Of a DNA stretch of 17,676 nt, positions 1 to 6,767 are shown piece after piece; position 1 is the stretch's first letter, and each line of letters starts with the position of its first letter. Under the pieces are notes generated by a model, which saw only the letters and a list, made by a program, of their open reading frames with translations, did not search any database and was not told the origin of the DNA. Made by a program: the position numbers and the translations under genes. The DNA lies in the NCBI GenBank assembly GCA_014379305.1, contig JACMMB010000140.1:1-17676 (forward strand). Direction: 5' to 3'. Source of the stretch: Akkermansiaceae bacterium. GTDB lineage: Bacteria; Verrucomicrobiota; Verrucomicrobiia; Verrucomicrobiales; Akkermansiaceae.

Positions 1-908
1 AGGGGTGAGGGGAGGTAGTCGATCACCGCGTCCAGAAGATATTGCACGCCTTTGTTTTTGAAAGCGGAACCCCCTGTAACCGGGACCAGCTTGTTGGCGA
101 TGGTTGCACGGCGGATGGCCTGTTTGAGATCGACGAGGCTGATTGCCTCCTCCATCAGGAATTTTTCTCCAAGGATCTCATCGCAATCGGCGACCGTGGT
201 GACGAGTTCGGCATATGCGGACTTGGCGATCTCCTGCTGAACCTCGTCGAGCTCGGCAATGGTGTAGGTGGATCCGAACTTGTCATCGTCGGAGTAATAA
301 ATGGCCTTTTGATTGATGACGTCGATCTGGCCTTTGAGGTTTTCTTCAGCGCCGATGGGAATCAGGATGCGGACGGCATTGGCCCCGAGCTTTTCCTTGA
401 TTTCAGCAAACACGTTTTCGAAATCAGCCCCGGTGCGATCCATCTTGTTGATAAAGACGATGCGGGGAACATTATACTTAGTGGCTTGCCGCCAGACTGT
501 TTCCGTCTGTGGCTGGACGCCGGCGACGCCGCAGAAGACGACGATGGCGCCATCAAGAACCCGGAGGGAGCGCTCCACCTCGGCGGTGAAATCGACGTGG
601 CCGGGAGTGTCGATGATATTGACGCGCTGTCTCTTTTCGTTGAAAAGCTTGGTGACACCCGGCTCATCATGCTGCCACCACTCGGTGGTTACGGCGGCGG
701 AGGTGATGGTGATTCCGCGCTCACGCTCCTGTTCCATCCAATCGGTGGTGGCCGCGCCGTTGTGGACTTCGCCGATTTTGTGAATCATTCCGGTATAGAA
801 GAGGATGCGCTCGGTGAGCGTCGTCTTCCCGGCATCGATATGCGCGGCGATCCCGATATTGCGGGTCCGCTCAAGCGTATATTGCCGGTCTGGATGGTTG
901 GGATTCAC
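1..908 (-). CDS. fusA: Elongation factor G, N-terminal 302 residues (cut by window edge)
   Basis: EF-G is the translational GTPase that drives tRNA-mRNA translocation on the ribosome in the cytoplasm. The visible part is the GTP-binding domain. G1 is AHIDAGKT at residues 22-29, G2 lies around RGITI at 65-69 (so the switch I threonine is present), G3 is DTPGH at 100-104, G4 is NKMD at 154-157, and a GSAFKNKGVQ motif near residue 285 matches the end of the G domain. The start is a GTG at 908-906, because the codon directly upstream in frame is TAA (911-909), so no longer form is possible. It follows rpsG after 45 bp, the usual str operon order, and has no clear Shine-Dalgarno sequence. The 3' part and any tuf gene lie beyond position 1. 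Confidence 0.97.
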   Translation of the reverse strand, partial: MNPNHPDRQYTLERTRNIGIAAHIDAGKTTLTERILFYTGMIHKIGEVHNGAATTDWMEQERERGITITSAAVTTEWWQHDEPGVTKLFNEKRQRVNIIDTPGHVDFTAEVERSLRVLDGAIVVFCGVAGVQPQTETVWRQATKYNVPRIVFINKMDRTGADFENVFAEIKEKLGANAVRILIPIGAEENLKGQIDVINQKAIYYSDDDKFGSTYTIAELDEVQQEIAKSAYAELVTTVADCDEILGEKFLMEEAISLVDLKQAIRRATIANKLVPVTGGSAFKNKGVQYLLDAVIDYLPSP

Positions 909-953
909 TTAATTAAGGCGATCGTATCGCGAGGCAGCTTTTTTCAGGAAAGA

Positions 954-1427
954 TTAGAAACGGAAATGGGCGAAGGCGCGGTTGGCTTGAGCCATTTTGT
1001 GAACGTCGTCCCGTTTGCGGACAGCGGCACCCTGATTGTTCGAGGCGTCCTTGATCTCGTTGGAAAGGGCGACATGCATGGGTGTGCCTTTGCGATTGCG
1101 GGCGTAGTTGACGAGCCAGCGCATGGCAAGGGATTCGGAACGGTCAGGCGCAACTTCGAGCGGGACTTGATATGTCGCACCGCCGACACGGCGGGATTTC
1201 ACTTCAACGCGTGGCTTGGAGTTTTCCACGGCACGGGTGATGACTTCCAAGGGATCAACGGTATCGGTGCCTTCGTTGGCACGTTCGATGGCGGCGTAAA
1301 CGATGCGTTGGGCGAGCGAGCGCTTGCCATCCTGCATGACCTTGGTGATGAGGTGACCGACCACGGCGCTGTCATAACGTGGGTCGCGGCGGTCAGGCTT
1401 GGTAAAAATTCTTTTGCGGCGGGGCAT
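954..1427 (-). CDS. rpsG: Small ribosomal subunit protein uS7
   Basis: uS7 nucleates assembly of the 30S head by binding the 3' major domain of 16S rRNA and sits near the E site. The protein has 157 residues, the usual bacterial length (about 156). It starts with the typical basic MPRRKRI segment and contains the conserved GGATYQVP motif followed by the RWLVNYARNR helix and a C-terminal AFAHFRF. It lies between rpsL (27 bp upstream) and fusA (45 bp downstream) on the same strand, so it is very probably co-transcribed with them. The ATG at 1427 is the only sensible start. The segment just upstream has no strong Shine-Dalgarno sequence. In E. coli S7 represses its own operon; no equivalent site was recognised here. 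Confidence 0.98.
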   Translation of the reverse strand: MPRRKRIFTKPDRRDPRYDSAVVGHLITKVMQDGKRSLAQRIVYAAIERANEGTDTVDPLEVITRAVENSKPRVEVKSRRVGGATYQVPLEVAPDRSESLAMRWLVNYARNRKGTPMHVALSNEIKDASNNQGAAVRKRDDVHKMAQANRAFAHFRF

Positions 1428-1454
1428 GGCGTGATGAGGTGAGGTTAATTGAAA

Positions 1455-1862
1455 TTATTTTTTGCCTTTGACTGGAGCCGCAGGTTGGCCGGGCTTGGGA
1501 CGTTTCGCGCCATATTTGGAGCGGGATTGGCGGCGTTTATCGATTCCCAGGGTATCGAGAGAGCCACGGACGATGTGGTAGCGGACACCTGGAAGGTCTT
1601 TTACCCGGCCGCCGCGAACGAGGACGATCGAGTGTTCCTGGAGGTTATGACCTTCACCTCCGATGTAGGCAATAACTTCGAACCCATTGGTAAGACGGAC
1701 CTTTGCCACTTTCCGGAGCGCGGAGTTCGGCTTCTTCGGCGTCCGGGTCATGACCTGGAGACAAACGCCACGACGCTGCGGGCAGTTGACGAGCGCGGGT
1801 GATTTCGACTTCTCGGCTGGAACGTGGCGTCCTTTGCGAACGAGCTGATTAATGGTCGGCAT
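1455..1862 (-). CDS. rpsL: Small ribosomal subunit protein uS12
   Basis: uS12 lies at the decoding centre and controls translational accuracy. The 135-residue protein carries TPKKPNSALRK (residues 41-51) and GGRVKDLPGVRYH (84-96). It aligns with E. coli S12 without gaps up to the C-terminus, so the streptomycin-relevant lysines K43 and K88 are wild type, and D89, the site of beta-methylthiolation in many bacteria, is present. The C-terminus carries a basic, proline-rich tail of about 11 residues beyond the E. coli end. The start ATG at 1862 has one of the few convincing ribosome binding sites in the window (GAAGGAAATC just before it). It is the first gene of the rpsL-rpsG-fusA unit. Confidence 0.98.
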   Translation of the reverse strand: MPTINQLVRKGRHVPAEKSKSPALVNCPQRRGVCLQVMTRTPKKPNSALRKVAKVRLTNGFEVIAYIGGEGHNLQEHSIVLVRGGRVKDLPGVRYHIVRGSLDTLGIDKRRQSRSKYGAKRPKPGQPAAPVKGKK

Positions 1863-2036
1863 GATTTCCTTCGTGGTTCTGGATTTGTCTTAAAAAGTTG
1901 TTGGGACAAACCGGCACGAAGACGGGGTTGTAATTACCCGTGATCGCTTTTTTCCGGAGCTGCACCCGATAATGTCCCATGTTTTGCGGTTCTGACGTGA
2001 TGATTAATGTCGATCAGCCGCGTTGTGGGGGGCGGG

Positions 2037-2064
2037 ACTTTAATAATCGAAGCCGATCTGACAA
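2037..2064 (-). promoter_or_regulatory. Possible sigma-70-type promoter for the str operon
   Basis: On the minus strand, TTGTCA (2064-2059, five of six matches to TTGACA) is followed after 16 bp by TAAAGT (2042-2037, four of six matches to TATAAT). It lies downstream of the tRNA terminator and would give an rpsL leader of roughly 165 nt. The spacing is slightly short and the -10 box imperfect, so this is only a candidate. No recognised regulatory RNA is seen in the leader at 1863-2030. Confidence 0.35.
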
Positions 2065-2084
2065 GACCTTTTTTAAAGTTTTTT

Positions 2085-2106
2085 GAAAAAAGCGGAAAAC
2101 TTTCCG
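2085..2106 (-). terminator. Intrinsic terminator after the tRNA gene
   Basis: On the minus strand a five-base-pair stem, CGGAA paired with TTCCG across an AGTT loop (2106-2093), is followed directly by a C and a run of T (2091-2086). It lies about 46 bp past the tRNA 3' end and before the probable str operon promoter. The stem is short and only moderately GC-rich. Confidence 0.45.
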
Positions 2107-2152
2107 GAATAAGACCGTTCGGCCCCCTGAGCGGACAGGCTGATATAGAATC

Positions 2153-2227
<75 letters not shown>

Positions 2228-2259
2228 GGATTCCAAACGCCAGTTTGTGGCGGGGCGGC

Positions 2260-2290
2260 ATGATTTGCAGTAAATAAACAGTGTTGTCAA
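2260..2290 (-). promoter_or_regulatory. Possible promoter of the tRNA gene
   Basis: A perfect -35 hexamer TTGACA lies at 2290-2285 on the minus strand. The best -10-like hexamer is AATCAT at 2265-2260 (four of six matches), but the spacing is 19 bp, longer than usual; hexamers at normal spacing fit worse. A start site near 2253 would leave a leader of about 26 nt before the tRNA. The case rests mainly on the perfect -35 box and its position. Confidence 0.4.
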
Positions 2291-2316
2291 ACTCAAGCTC
2301 GCCGTGGATCAGAAAA

Positions 2317-2781
2317 TTATCCTTCCCCCGGCGGCGTCATGACGATCACACGCTCTATCCCGTTTTTGGAAAACTCCTCCCAATAGCGCTTTTCCCAGGC
2401 AACCGTTTTCTCCCGCCGCTTCTCCTCGCTCATTTCCTCCCAAGCTTGCAGTCCGACCGATTTCACCAGATCACGATCCGCCAGGCGGACCGTCAGCTCA
2501 TCCCAGAAACTCTCGTTGCGAAACTCCTCGTAGCATTCGTGATAAAACAATTTCTCCTCCAGCTCCTTTTTCACCCGGAAACGCTGGGTTTCCTCATCGA
2601 ACTCGACCAGATCCCCCAAGCCATTGTGCGCCGCCTTTTCCAGCATTCTGCTCTCAAAGCTCTCATACTCCGCCAATTTTATATCCGCCGATTCCTTCTG
2701 ATTCCACGAAGCCACATTCGCCGCCAAGCTCAACATTTCCACTAGCGTCGCCAGCTCCTGTTCCGTGAATCTTAGATGCAT
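2317..2781 (-). CDS. Conserved-type hypothetical protein, charged, 154 aa
   Basis: I do not recognise the family. The start at the ATG at 2781 is chosen because a good promoter (GATAAT -10 box at 2848-2843) lies upstream. A longer form from the ATG at 2844-2842 would begin inside that -10 box, and one from 2880 would begin upstream of it. The protein begins MHLRFTEQELATLVEM. It is highly charged, rich in Glu, Lys and Trp, and predicted mostly helical and cytosolic. It has no signal peptide or membrane segment and no catalytic motif that I can name. The reading frame is clean for its whole length and the codon use resembles its neighbours. It lies upstream of the tRNA and divergent from ndh, sharing a 135-bp regulatory region with it. 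Confidence 0.75.
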   Translation of the reverse strand: MHLRFTEQELATLVEMLSLAANVASWNQKESADIKLAEYESFESRMLEKAAHNGLGDLVEFDEETQRFRVKKELEEKLFYHECYEEFRNESFWDELTVRLADRDLVKSVGLQAWEEMSEEKRREKTVAWEKRYWEEFSKNGIERVIVMTPPGEG

Positions 2782-2842
2782 CCGGCGGCAGAGAAGCACT
2801 CCCCGCCTCGCCGCGCAAGGACGCATCTTGAAGGGAATTCCC

Positions 2843-2872
2843 ATTATCCTGACATTGTGAAAATTTTCACAA
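2843..2872 (-). promoter_or_regulatory. Probable promoter for the 154-aa hypothetical gene
   Basis: On the minus strand, GATAAT (2848-2843, five of six matches to TATAAT) is preceded by TTGTGA (2872-2867, four of six matches to TTGACA) with an 18-bp spacer. Transcription would start near 2836 and give a leader of about 55 nt to the ATG at 2781. The -35 box lies inside the perfect palindrome at 2855-2872, so a protein bound there would be expected to block this promoter. Confidence 0.45.
2855..2872. promoter_or_regulatory. CRP/FNR-family-type operator, perfect 18-bp palindrome
   Basis: TTGTGAAAATTTTCACAA is a perfect inverted repeat. Its core, TGTGA-N6-TCACA, is identical to the E. coli CRP consensus core. 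It ends 43 bp upstream of the ndh ATG and overlaps the -35 box of the divergent hypothetical gene. Its sequence and placement suggest binding by a CRP-family regulator, but the cognate regulator is not in this window. Confidence 0.6.
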
Positions 2873-2915
2873 GCGTTCATTGCCCTTGAAATCAAAGGGT
2901 GTCAGACTCAACCAC

Positions 2916-4241
2916 ATGGCCACCACCCAAACCGCCCAGCGCAAGGTAATCATCATCGGCGGCGGATTTGCCGGCCTTGAATGCGCCCGCAAGCTCGCCA
3001 ACGACCAGCGCTTTCAAGTCACACTCCTTGATCGCACCAATCATCACCTCTTCCAACCCCTCCTCTACCAGGTCGCCACCGCCTCCCTGGCCGGTCCGGA
3101 CATCGCGCGCTCGATCCGCCAGATTCTTGAGAATGCCCGCAACGTCACCGTCCTCATGGACGAAGTCACTTCCATTTCCCCTTCGGAAAAAACCATCACA
3201 GCCACCTCCGGCCAAACCTACGGCTTTGACTACCTTGTCCTCGCCGCAGGAGCCAAAACAGGATATTTCGGAAACGACCAATGGGAGCAATACTCACTCG
3301 GCCTCAAATCCCTGGCCGACGCCCAGGCCATTCGCCGCAAAATCCTCTCCAACCTCGAGCGCGCTGAAATCACCGATGACCCCGCCGAGCGCGAGCGCCT
3401 CATGACCATTGCCATCGTGGGCGGCGGCCCCACCGGGGTCGAACTCGCGGGAGCCTGCGCCGACCTGATCCACCGGTCCCTGAAATCCAATTTCCGCCGT
3501 ATCGACACCGGGAAACTCCGCGTCATCCTGATCGAGAATTCTCCCAAAATTCTTGAGCATTATGACTCCGGGCAATCCGATTACGCCAAAAAACGTCTGC
3601 AATCCCTAGGCGTCGAAGTCCGCAACAACGTCCGCGTTATCAACGTTCTTCCCGGCCGCCTCTTATTCAACGACGAAACCCACCTTGAAGCCGAAGCCAT
3701 TGTCTGGGCCGCAGGAATTGCCGCCAACCCGCTTACCAAGGATCTTGGCGTGGAAACCGACCGCGCCGGCCGGATCACACCAAATCTCGACCTATCGATC
3801 CCCGGAAACCCTGACATTTTTGTCGCCGGTGACCTCACCAATATGAGGGATCGCGAGGAAAAATTCGTCCCCGGAGTCGCGCCAGCCGCCGTGCAGATGG
3901 GCGATCACATCGCCGCCCTACTCAAGGAAGAACTCCGTCTGGAGAAGACCAGATTCGCTTCCCGCAAACACGAGCTCCGCCCCCTTTTCAAATACACCGA
4001 CAAGGGCATGATGGCGATCATTGGCAAGAATCACGCCGTTCTCAAAGCCGGCAAACTCAAGCTCAATGGCTTTCTCGCCTGGGCCGCCTGGCTCCTCATC
4101 CACATCCTGTTCCTCATCGGCTTCCGTAATAAACTTTCCGTGCTTCTTGGATGGGCATTTGCCTATCTTAGAAACAACCCGGACGCCCGCATCATCGTCA
4201 ATCCTCCACAAACATTTCCTACGCAACAATCGGTGCGATAG
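2916..4241 (+). CDS. ndh: Type II NADH:quinone oxidoreductase (NDH-2)
   Basis: NDH-2 is a single-subunit, non-proton-pumping FAD enzyme on the inner face of the cytoplasmic membrane. It passes electrons from NADH to quinone. The 441-residue protein has the N-terminal FAD Rossmann motif GGGFAG (15-20), the family signature HHLFQPLLYQVA, a second nucleotide motif VGGGPTGVELAG (168-179) for NADH, and AGDLTN around D306 for FAD. A segment APAAVQMG stands in the quinone-site region, where many members have AQxxxQ. A hydrophobic C-terminal region of roughly residues 382-417 would anchor the protein in the membrane. The ATG at 2916 is chosen because the Rossmann strand follows at the usual distance; upstream in-frame codons add only a non-homologous leader. 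There is no clear ribosome binding site. It is transcribed alone, and the CRP-type palindrome suggests global metabolic control. Confidence 0.93.
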   Translation: MATTQTAQRKVIIIGGGFAGLECARKLANDQRFQVTLLDRTNHHLFQPLLYQVATASLAGPDIARSIRQILENARNVTVLMDEVTSISPSEKTITATSGQTYGFDYLVLAAGAKTGYFGNDQWEQYSLGLKSLADAQAIRRKILSNLERAEITDDPAERERLMTIAIVGGGPTGVELAGACADLIHRSLKSNFRRIDTGKLRVILIENSPKILEHYDSGQSDYAKKRLQSLGVEVRNNVRVINVLPGRLLFNDETHLEAEAIVWAAGIAANPLTKDLGVETDRAGRITPNLDLSIPGNPDIFVAGDLTNMRDREEKFVPGVAPAAVQMGDHIAALLKEELRLEKTRFASRKHELRPLFKYTDKGMMAIIGKNHAVLKAGKLKLNGFLAWAAWLLIHILFLIGFRNKLSVLLGWAFAYLRNNPDARIIVNPPQTFPTQQSVR

Positions 4242-4255
4242 AATCCCAAGAGTGG

Positions 4256-4275
4256 CCCTGCCCCGACTGGCAGGG
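4256..4275. terminator. Hairpin between convergent genes, possible terminator
   Basis: CCCTGCC (4256-4262) pairs perfectly with GGCAGGG (4269-4275) around a six-base loop. It lies 14 bp after the ndh stop and 24 bp beyond the end of the convergent DUF1080 gene. Neither strand has a real T-run after the stem (plus side reads TTCGAAATTCTT), so it may be a weak or Rho-assisted terminator, or simply an RNA-stabilising hairpin. Confidence 0.4.
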
Positions 4276-4299
4276 TTCGAAATTCTTCGGGGAGCTGAC

Positions 4300-4902
4300 T
4301 TATGGCAGCTCTTTCACCATGATTTTCCGGAAGCTCACGGAGCCGTGATCTCCTTGTAGGAAGAATGAGCCGGGTTCGGTGACATTGTCGTCAAGCTGCG
4401 CGCCCGTGGGGACATTGCACTCCACATTATCGTGAATTTTTTTGCCGTTCAGCGTGACGGTGATCTTATTGCCGATGACGGTTGCTTCGACTGTTTGCCA
4501 TTCGGTGGCGGGCTTGCTCACAAACTCATCCGCGGCTTTGAAATTATAGATCGCTCCGTTGCCGATCTTTTCGGCCTTTCCTGACTTGAAATCACCCAGG
4601 ATCTGCAGTTCGTGGCGACCGCGCAGATAAAATCCGGAGTTGGAATCATCCGGGACCATGTATTCAAACTTCACCGCGAAATTCATGAACTTTTTGTCGC
4701 TGACAAGATCGACTCCATGTTGGCCGGCTTCTACCGTGTTTTTCAAAACACCGTCCACCACGGTCCAGCTACTAGTGGCGCCTTCATTGCGAAGGTGCCA
4801 GCCCGTCGTGTCCTTGCCGTTGAAAAGGGGCTTGAAATCCTCAGCCATGGCTGCGCCAGCAAGAGTGAAAGTGATTATCGATAATAGGTTAATGAGTTTC
4901 AT
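4300..4902 (-). CDS. Secreted 3-keto-disaccharide hydrolase (DUF1080) domain protein
   Basis: The start is the ATG at 4902, which gives a clean signal peptide (MKLINLLS, then a hydrophobic stretch to AMA, probable cleavage after residue 20). The longer open frame to 5025 would bury this signal and is rejected. The mature part of about 180 residues is one concanavalin-like beta-sandwich domain. It begins FKPLFNGKDTTGW and contains NSGFYLRGRHELQILGD and, near the end, FFLQGDHGSVSFRKI. All three are hallmarks of PF06439 (DUF1080), of which some members hydrolyse 3-keto-glycosides. The substrate here is unknown. The protein probably acts in the periplasm or outside the cell. Such genes are strongly expanded in Planctomycetes and Verrucomicrobia. 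No strong terminator or promoter is seen in the 165 bp upstream (4903-5067). Confidence 0.88.
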   Translation of the reverse strand: MKLINLLSIITFTLAGAAMAEDFKPLFNGKDTTGWHLRNEGATSSWTVVDGVLKNTVEAGQHGVDLVSDKKFMNFAVKFEYMVPDDSNSGFYLRGRHELQILGDFKSGKAEKIGNGAIYNFKAADEFVSKPATEWQTVEATVIGNKITVTLNGKKIHDNVECNVPTGAQLDDNVTEPGSFFLQGDHGSVSFRKIMVKELP

Positions 4903-5067
4903 AAGTGAATTAGTTGTTAACCCCCGTCCCGAACACTGGCAAGATTTAGATTTATTTTTTGCGGGCCAGTTCCTGATACCTAAAACCGCGATTTTTTTAT
5001 CATTAGCGAAAAAACAGACCGGCAAATATTATGGAAAAAAATCCCCATCACGATGCCACCAATAATG

Positions 5068-5535
5068 TTATTCAACACCGCGTATGATGATGGCCGGTTG
5101 ATTCAACGCATCTCCGATTTTCAATCCGAGCAGTTGCCGATAAAGCGGGCTATCCGGACTCAAAAGAGTGATCAGTCTTCCGGAATGCGAAATCTCCAGA
5201 CCCCCTGAAGCGGGTGCCAGCAGAAAAAACACCTTTTCCACCGCGCCAACTTTTTCAACTTCAACCAAGGCTCCGGCATCGATTTCCGCAGTCTTTTCGA
5301 AATCCGGAAATCGGAGATGTTCAAAGATCGCGAGCGTTTCCGCAAGTTCCCTGACCTGTCTTGCCTGCCCGCTTGCCAGATAAGATTCCTCCAAGCTGCG
5401 TGTGTCGTATTTACTCTCGGCCTTGGAACCGGGATCTGTCGCGGCGGCGTGAGCGGCCATCGCCGCCTTGGACAAACGCTCCAGCCGCGCTCCAAGATCG
5501 GCACGGATTAATTCCATCAGATCGGATTTCGTCAT
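5068..5535 (-). CDS. GreA/GreB-like transcription factor family protein
   Basis: The 155-residue protein has an N-terminal helical part (about 1-75) and a C-terminal FKBP-like part. In the latter, SPDSPLYRQLLGLKIGDAL (126-144) matches the conserved end of Gre factors, typically SPxSPxGxALLGKxxGD. The N-terminal region contains SKYDTRSLEESYLASGQARQ (41-60), which I recognise from a side branch of the Gre family rather than from classical GreA, whose tip acidic pair sits in a DLKENAEY context. It probably binds the secondary channel of RNA polymerase. Transcript-cleavage activity cannot be assumed. The ATG at 5535 is clean and lacks a Shine-Dalgarno sequence. It is divergent from ilvC across 153 bp and upstream of the DUF1080 gene on the same strand. 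Confidence 0.75.
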   Translation of the reverse strand: MTKSDLMELIRADLGARLERLSKAAMAAHAAATDPGSKAESKYDTRSLEESYLASGQARQVRELAETLAIFEHLRFPDFEKTAEIDAGALVEVEKVGAVEKVFFLLAPASGGLEISHSGRLITLLSPDSPLYRQLLGLKIGDALNQPAIIIRGVE

Positions 5536-5577
5536 TGGTGCGGAAGTGTCGGGGAGATGTCTGGAGGTGGCAATACA

Positions 5578-5662
5578 TTGCCGAAAGAGGAAGCTTGACC
5601 GGGCGCGGCGTGGTCGGCACTTTGTGCGCCCGGTTGTCGCCTCGGTGGCGGATTTCCGGCAA
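5578..5662 (+). ncRNA. Candidate structured leader of ilvC (three-stem fold)
   Basis: Read as RNA on the plus strand, TTGCCGAAA (5578-5586) can pair with TTTCCGGCAA (5653-5662), one base bulged. This closing stem would enclose two hairpins. One has a perfect 9-bp stem, ACCGGGCGC (5598-5606) with GCGCCCGGT (5626-5634). The other is CGCC/GGCG around TCGGT (5638-5650). An alternative GCAC-TTT-GTGC hairpin (5617-5627) competes with the 9-bp stem. The ATG of ilvC follows 27 nt later. This looks like a junction fold and possibly a switch, but it matches no riboswitch class I know. The region could equally belong to the 5' side of the divergent gene. Confidence 0.3.
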
Positions 5663-5688
5663 AAAACGAACTCAGAAATCGATTAGGT

Positions 5689-6735
5689 ATGGCTGCGAAG
5701 ATTTATACAAACAAGGATGCGAATCTCACTTCCCTCAAGAACAAGACACTTGCAGTGATCGGCTTTGGCTCACAAGGCCATGCCCACGCGCTGAACTTGA
5801 AGGACAGCGGATTGAAGGTCGTCATCGGGCTATACAAAAAATCAAAATCCCGTGAAGTCGCCCGGAAGCTCGGCTTCGAGGTAATGGATACTGCGGATGC
5901 CGTAAAAGCCGCTGACGTGATCTTTGTTGCCACTCCGGACACCGTGATTCCCGCTGTTTATAAAAAGGATATCGCTCCTTATCTCACCAAGGGCAAGACC
6001 CTGCTTTTCTCGCACGGTTTCGCCGTGCATTTCAAAACCATCGAGGTTCCTGCCGATGTGGATGTGATCCTGGTGGCACCCAAAGGCCCGGGCCACACCG
6101 TCCGCTCGCAATTCGTCGATGGCAAAGGTGTGCCCGGCCTTATCGCAATCCATCAGGACGTTTCCGGAAAAGCCAAAACAACCGCTCTGGCCTGGGCGCG
6201 TGGTGTTGGCTGCACCCGCGCCGGAGTTTATGAAACCAATTTCCGCGAGGAAACAGTCACCGACCTCTTCGGCGAACAGTGCGTGCTCTGTGGCGGCGCC
6301 ACCGCCTTGGTAAAAGCAGGCTATGAAGTCCTCGTCGAGGCAGGCTACCAGCCTGAGATGGCGTATTTCGAGTGCCTTCACGAGCTGAAGCTCATTGTCG
6401 ATCTCATGAACGAATCCGGCATTGCCGGAATGCGTTTTTCGATCTCCGAGACCGCTGAGTATGGTGATGTGACCGTGGGCCCTAAAATCATCGATGCCTC
6501 GGTTAAAAAACGCATGCAGAAGCAACTCAAAGCCATTGAGGACGGAAAATTCGCCAAGGAGTGGACCAATGAATACCTTGGCGGCAATAAGAATTTCAAC
6601 GCGATCCGCAAGGCGGAAGCCGCCCATCCGATCGAGAAGACCGGCGAGAAACTGCGCTCGACGATGAGCTGGATCAAGCAAACCAAGATGAAAAAGGGCG
6701 CCAGCCAAGCCAGCTACATTTCATCATCGAGGTAA
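5689..6735 (+). CDS. ilvC: Ketol-acid reductoisomerase, class I
   Basis: KARI isomerises and reduces acetolactate or acetohydroxybutyrate with NAD(P)H and Mg2+, the second common step of valine, isoleucine and leucine synthesis, in the cytosol. The 348-residue protein has the Rossmann loop GFGSQGHAHALN (25-36). Active-site residues are H109, K132, metal ligands D192 and E196 (in DLFGE), E228 and E232 (in FECLHE) and S253 (in SETAEYG). The cofactor loop reads GLYKKSKS (47-54). S52 and S54 favour NADPH, while the position usually occupied by Arg is Y49. The length fits class I (short form), plus a Ser/Lys-rich C-terminal tail of about 15 residues. The ATG at 5689 has only a weak AGGT upstream. 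No ilvB, ilvH or leuA neighbour is present, so the gene stands alone behind its own leader. Confidence 0.96.
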   Translation: MAAKIYTNKDANLTSLKNKTLAVIGFGSQGHAHALNLKDSGLKVVIGLYKKSKSREVARKLGFEVMDTADAVKAADVIFVATPDTVIPAVYKKDIAPYLTKGKTLLFSHGFAVHFKTIEVPADVDVILVAPKGPGHTVRSQFVDGKGVPGLIAIHQDVSGKAKTTALAWARGVGCTRAGVYETNFREETVTDLFGEQCVLCGGATALVKAGYEVLVEAGYQPEMAYFECLHELKLIVDLMNESGIAGMRFSISETAEYGDVTVGPKIIDASVKKRMQKQLKAIEDGKFAKEWTNEYLGGNKNFNAIRKAEAAHPIEKTGEKLRSTMSWIKQTKMKKGASQASYISSSR

Positions 6736-6767
6736 GCCAAAACCGTCGTCTGGAGGCCTGAAACGAT

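Noticed and set aside
42..1442. A 466-codon open frame on the plus strand across fusA and rpsG
   Set aside because: It is antisense to two unmistakable conserved genes whose translations match EF-G and S7. Its product has no recognisable features and arises from codon bias on the opposite strand.
2782..2895. Extended starts for the 154-aa hypothetical protein
   Set aside because: The longer forms would start within or upstream of the -10 box of a good promoter and span the CRP-type palindrome.
4903..5025. A longer N-terminus for the DUF1080 protein
   Set aside because: It would place 41 extra residues before a clean signal peptide that starts at 4902, so the shorter form is far more likely.
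5842..6708. A 288-codon minus-strand open frame inside ilvC
   Set aside because: It is antisense to a complete KARI with all catalytic residues; no motif or start context supports it.
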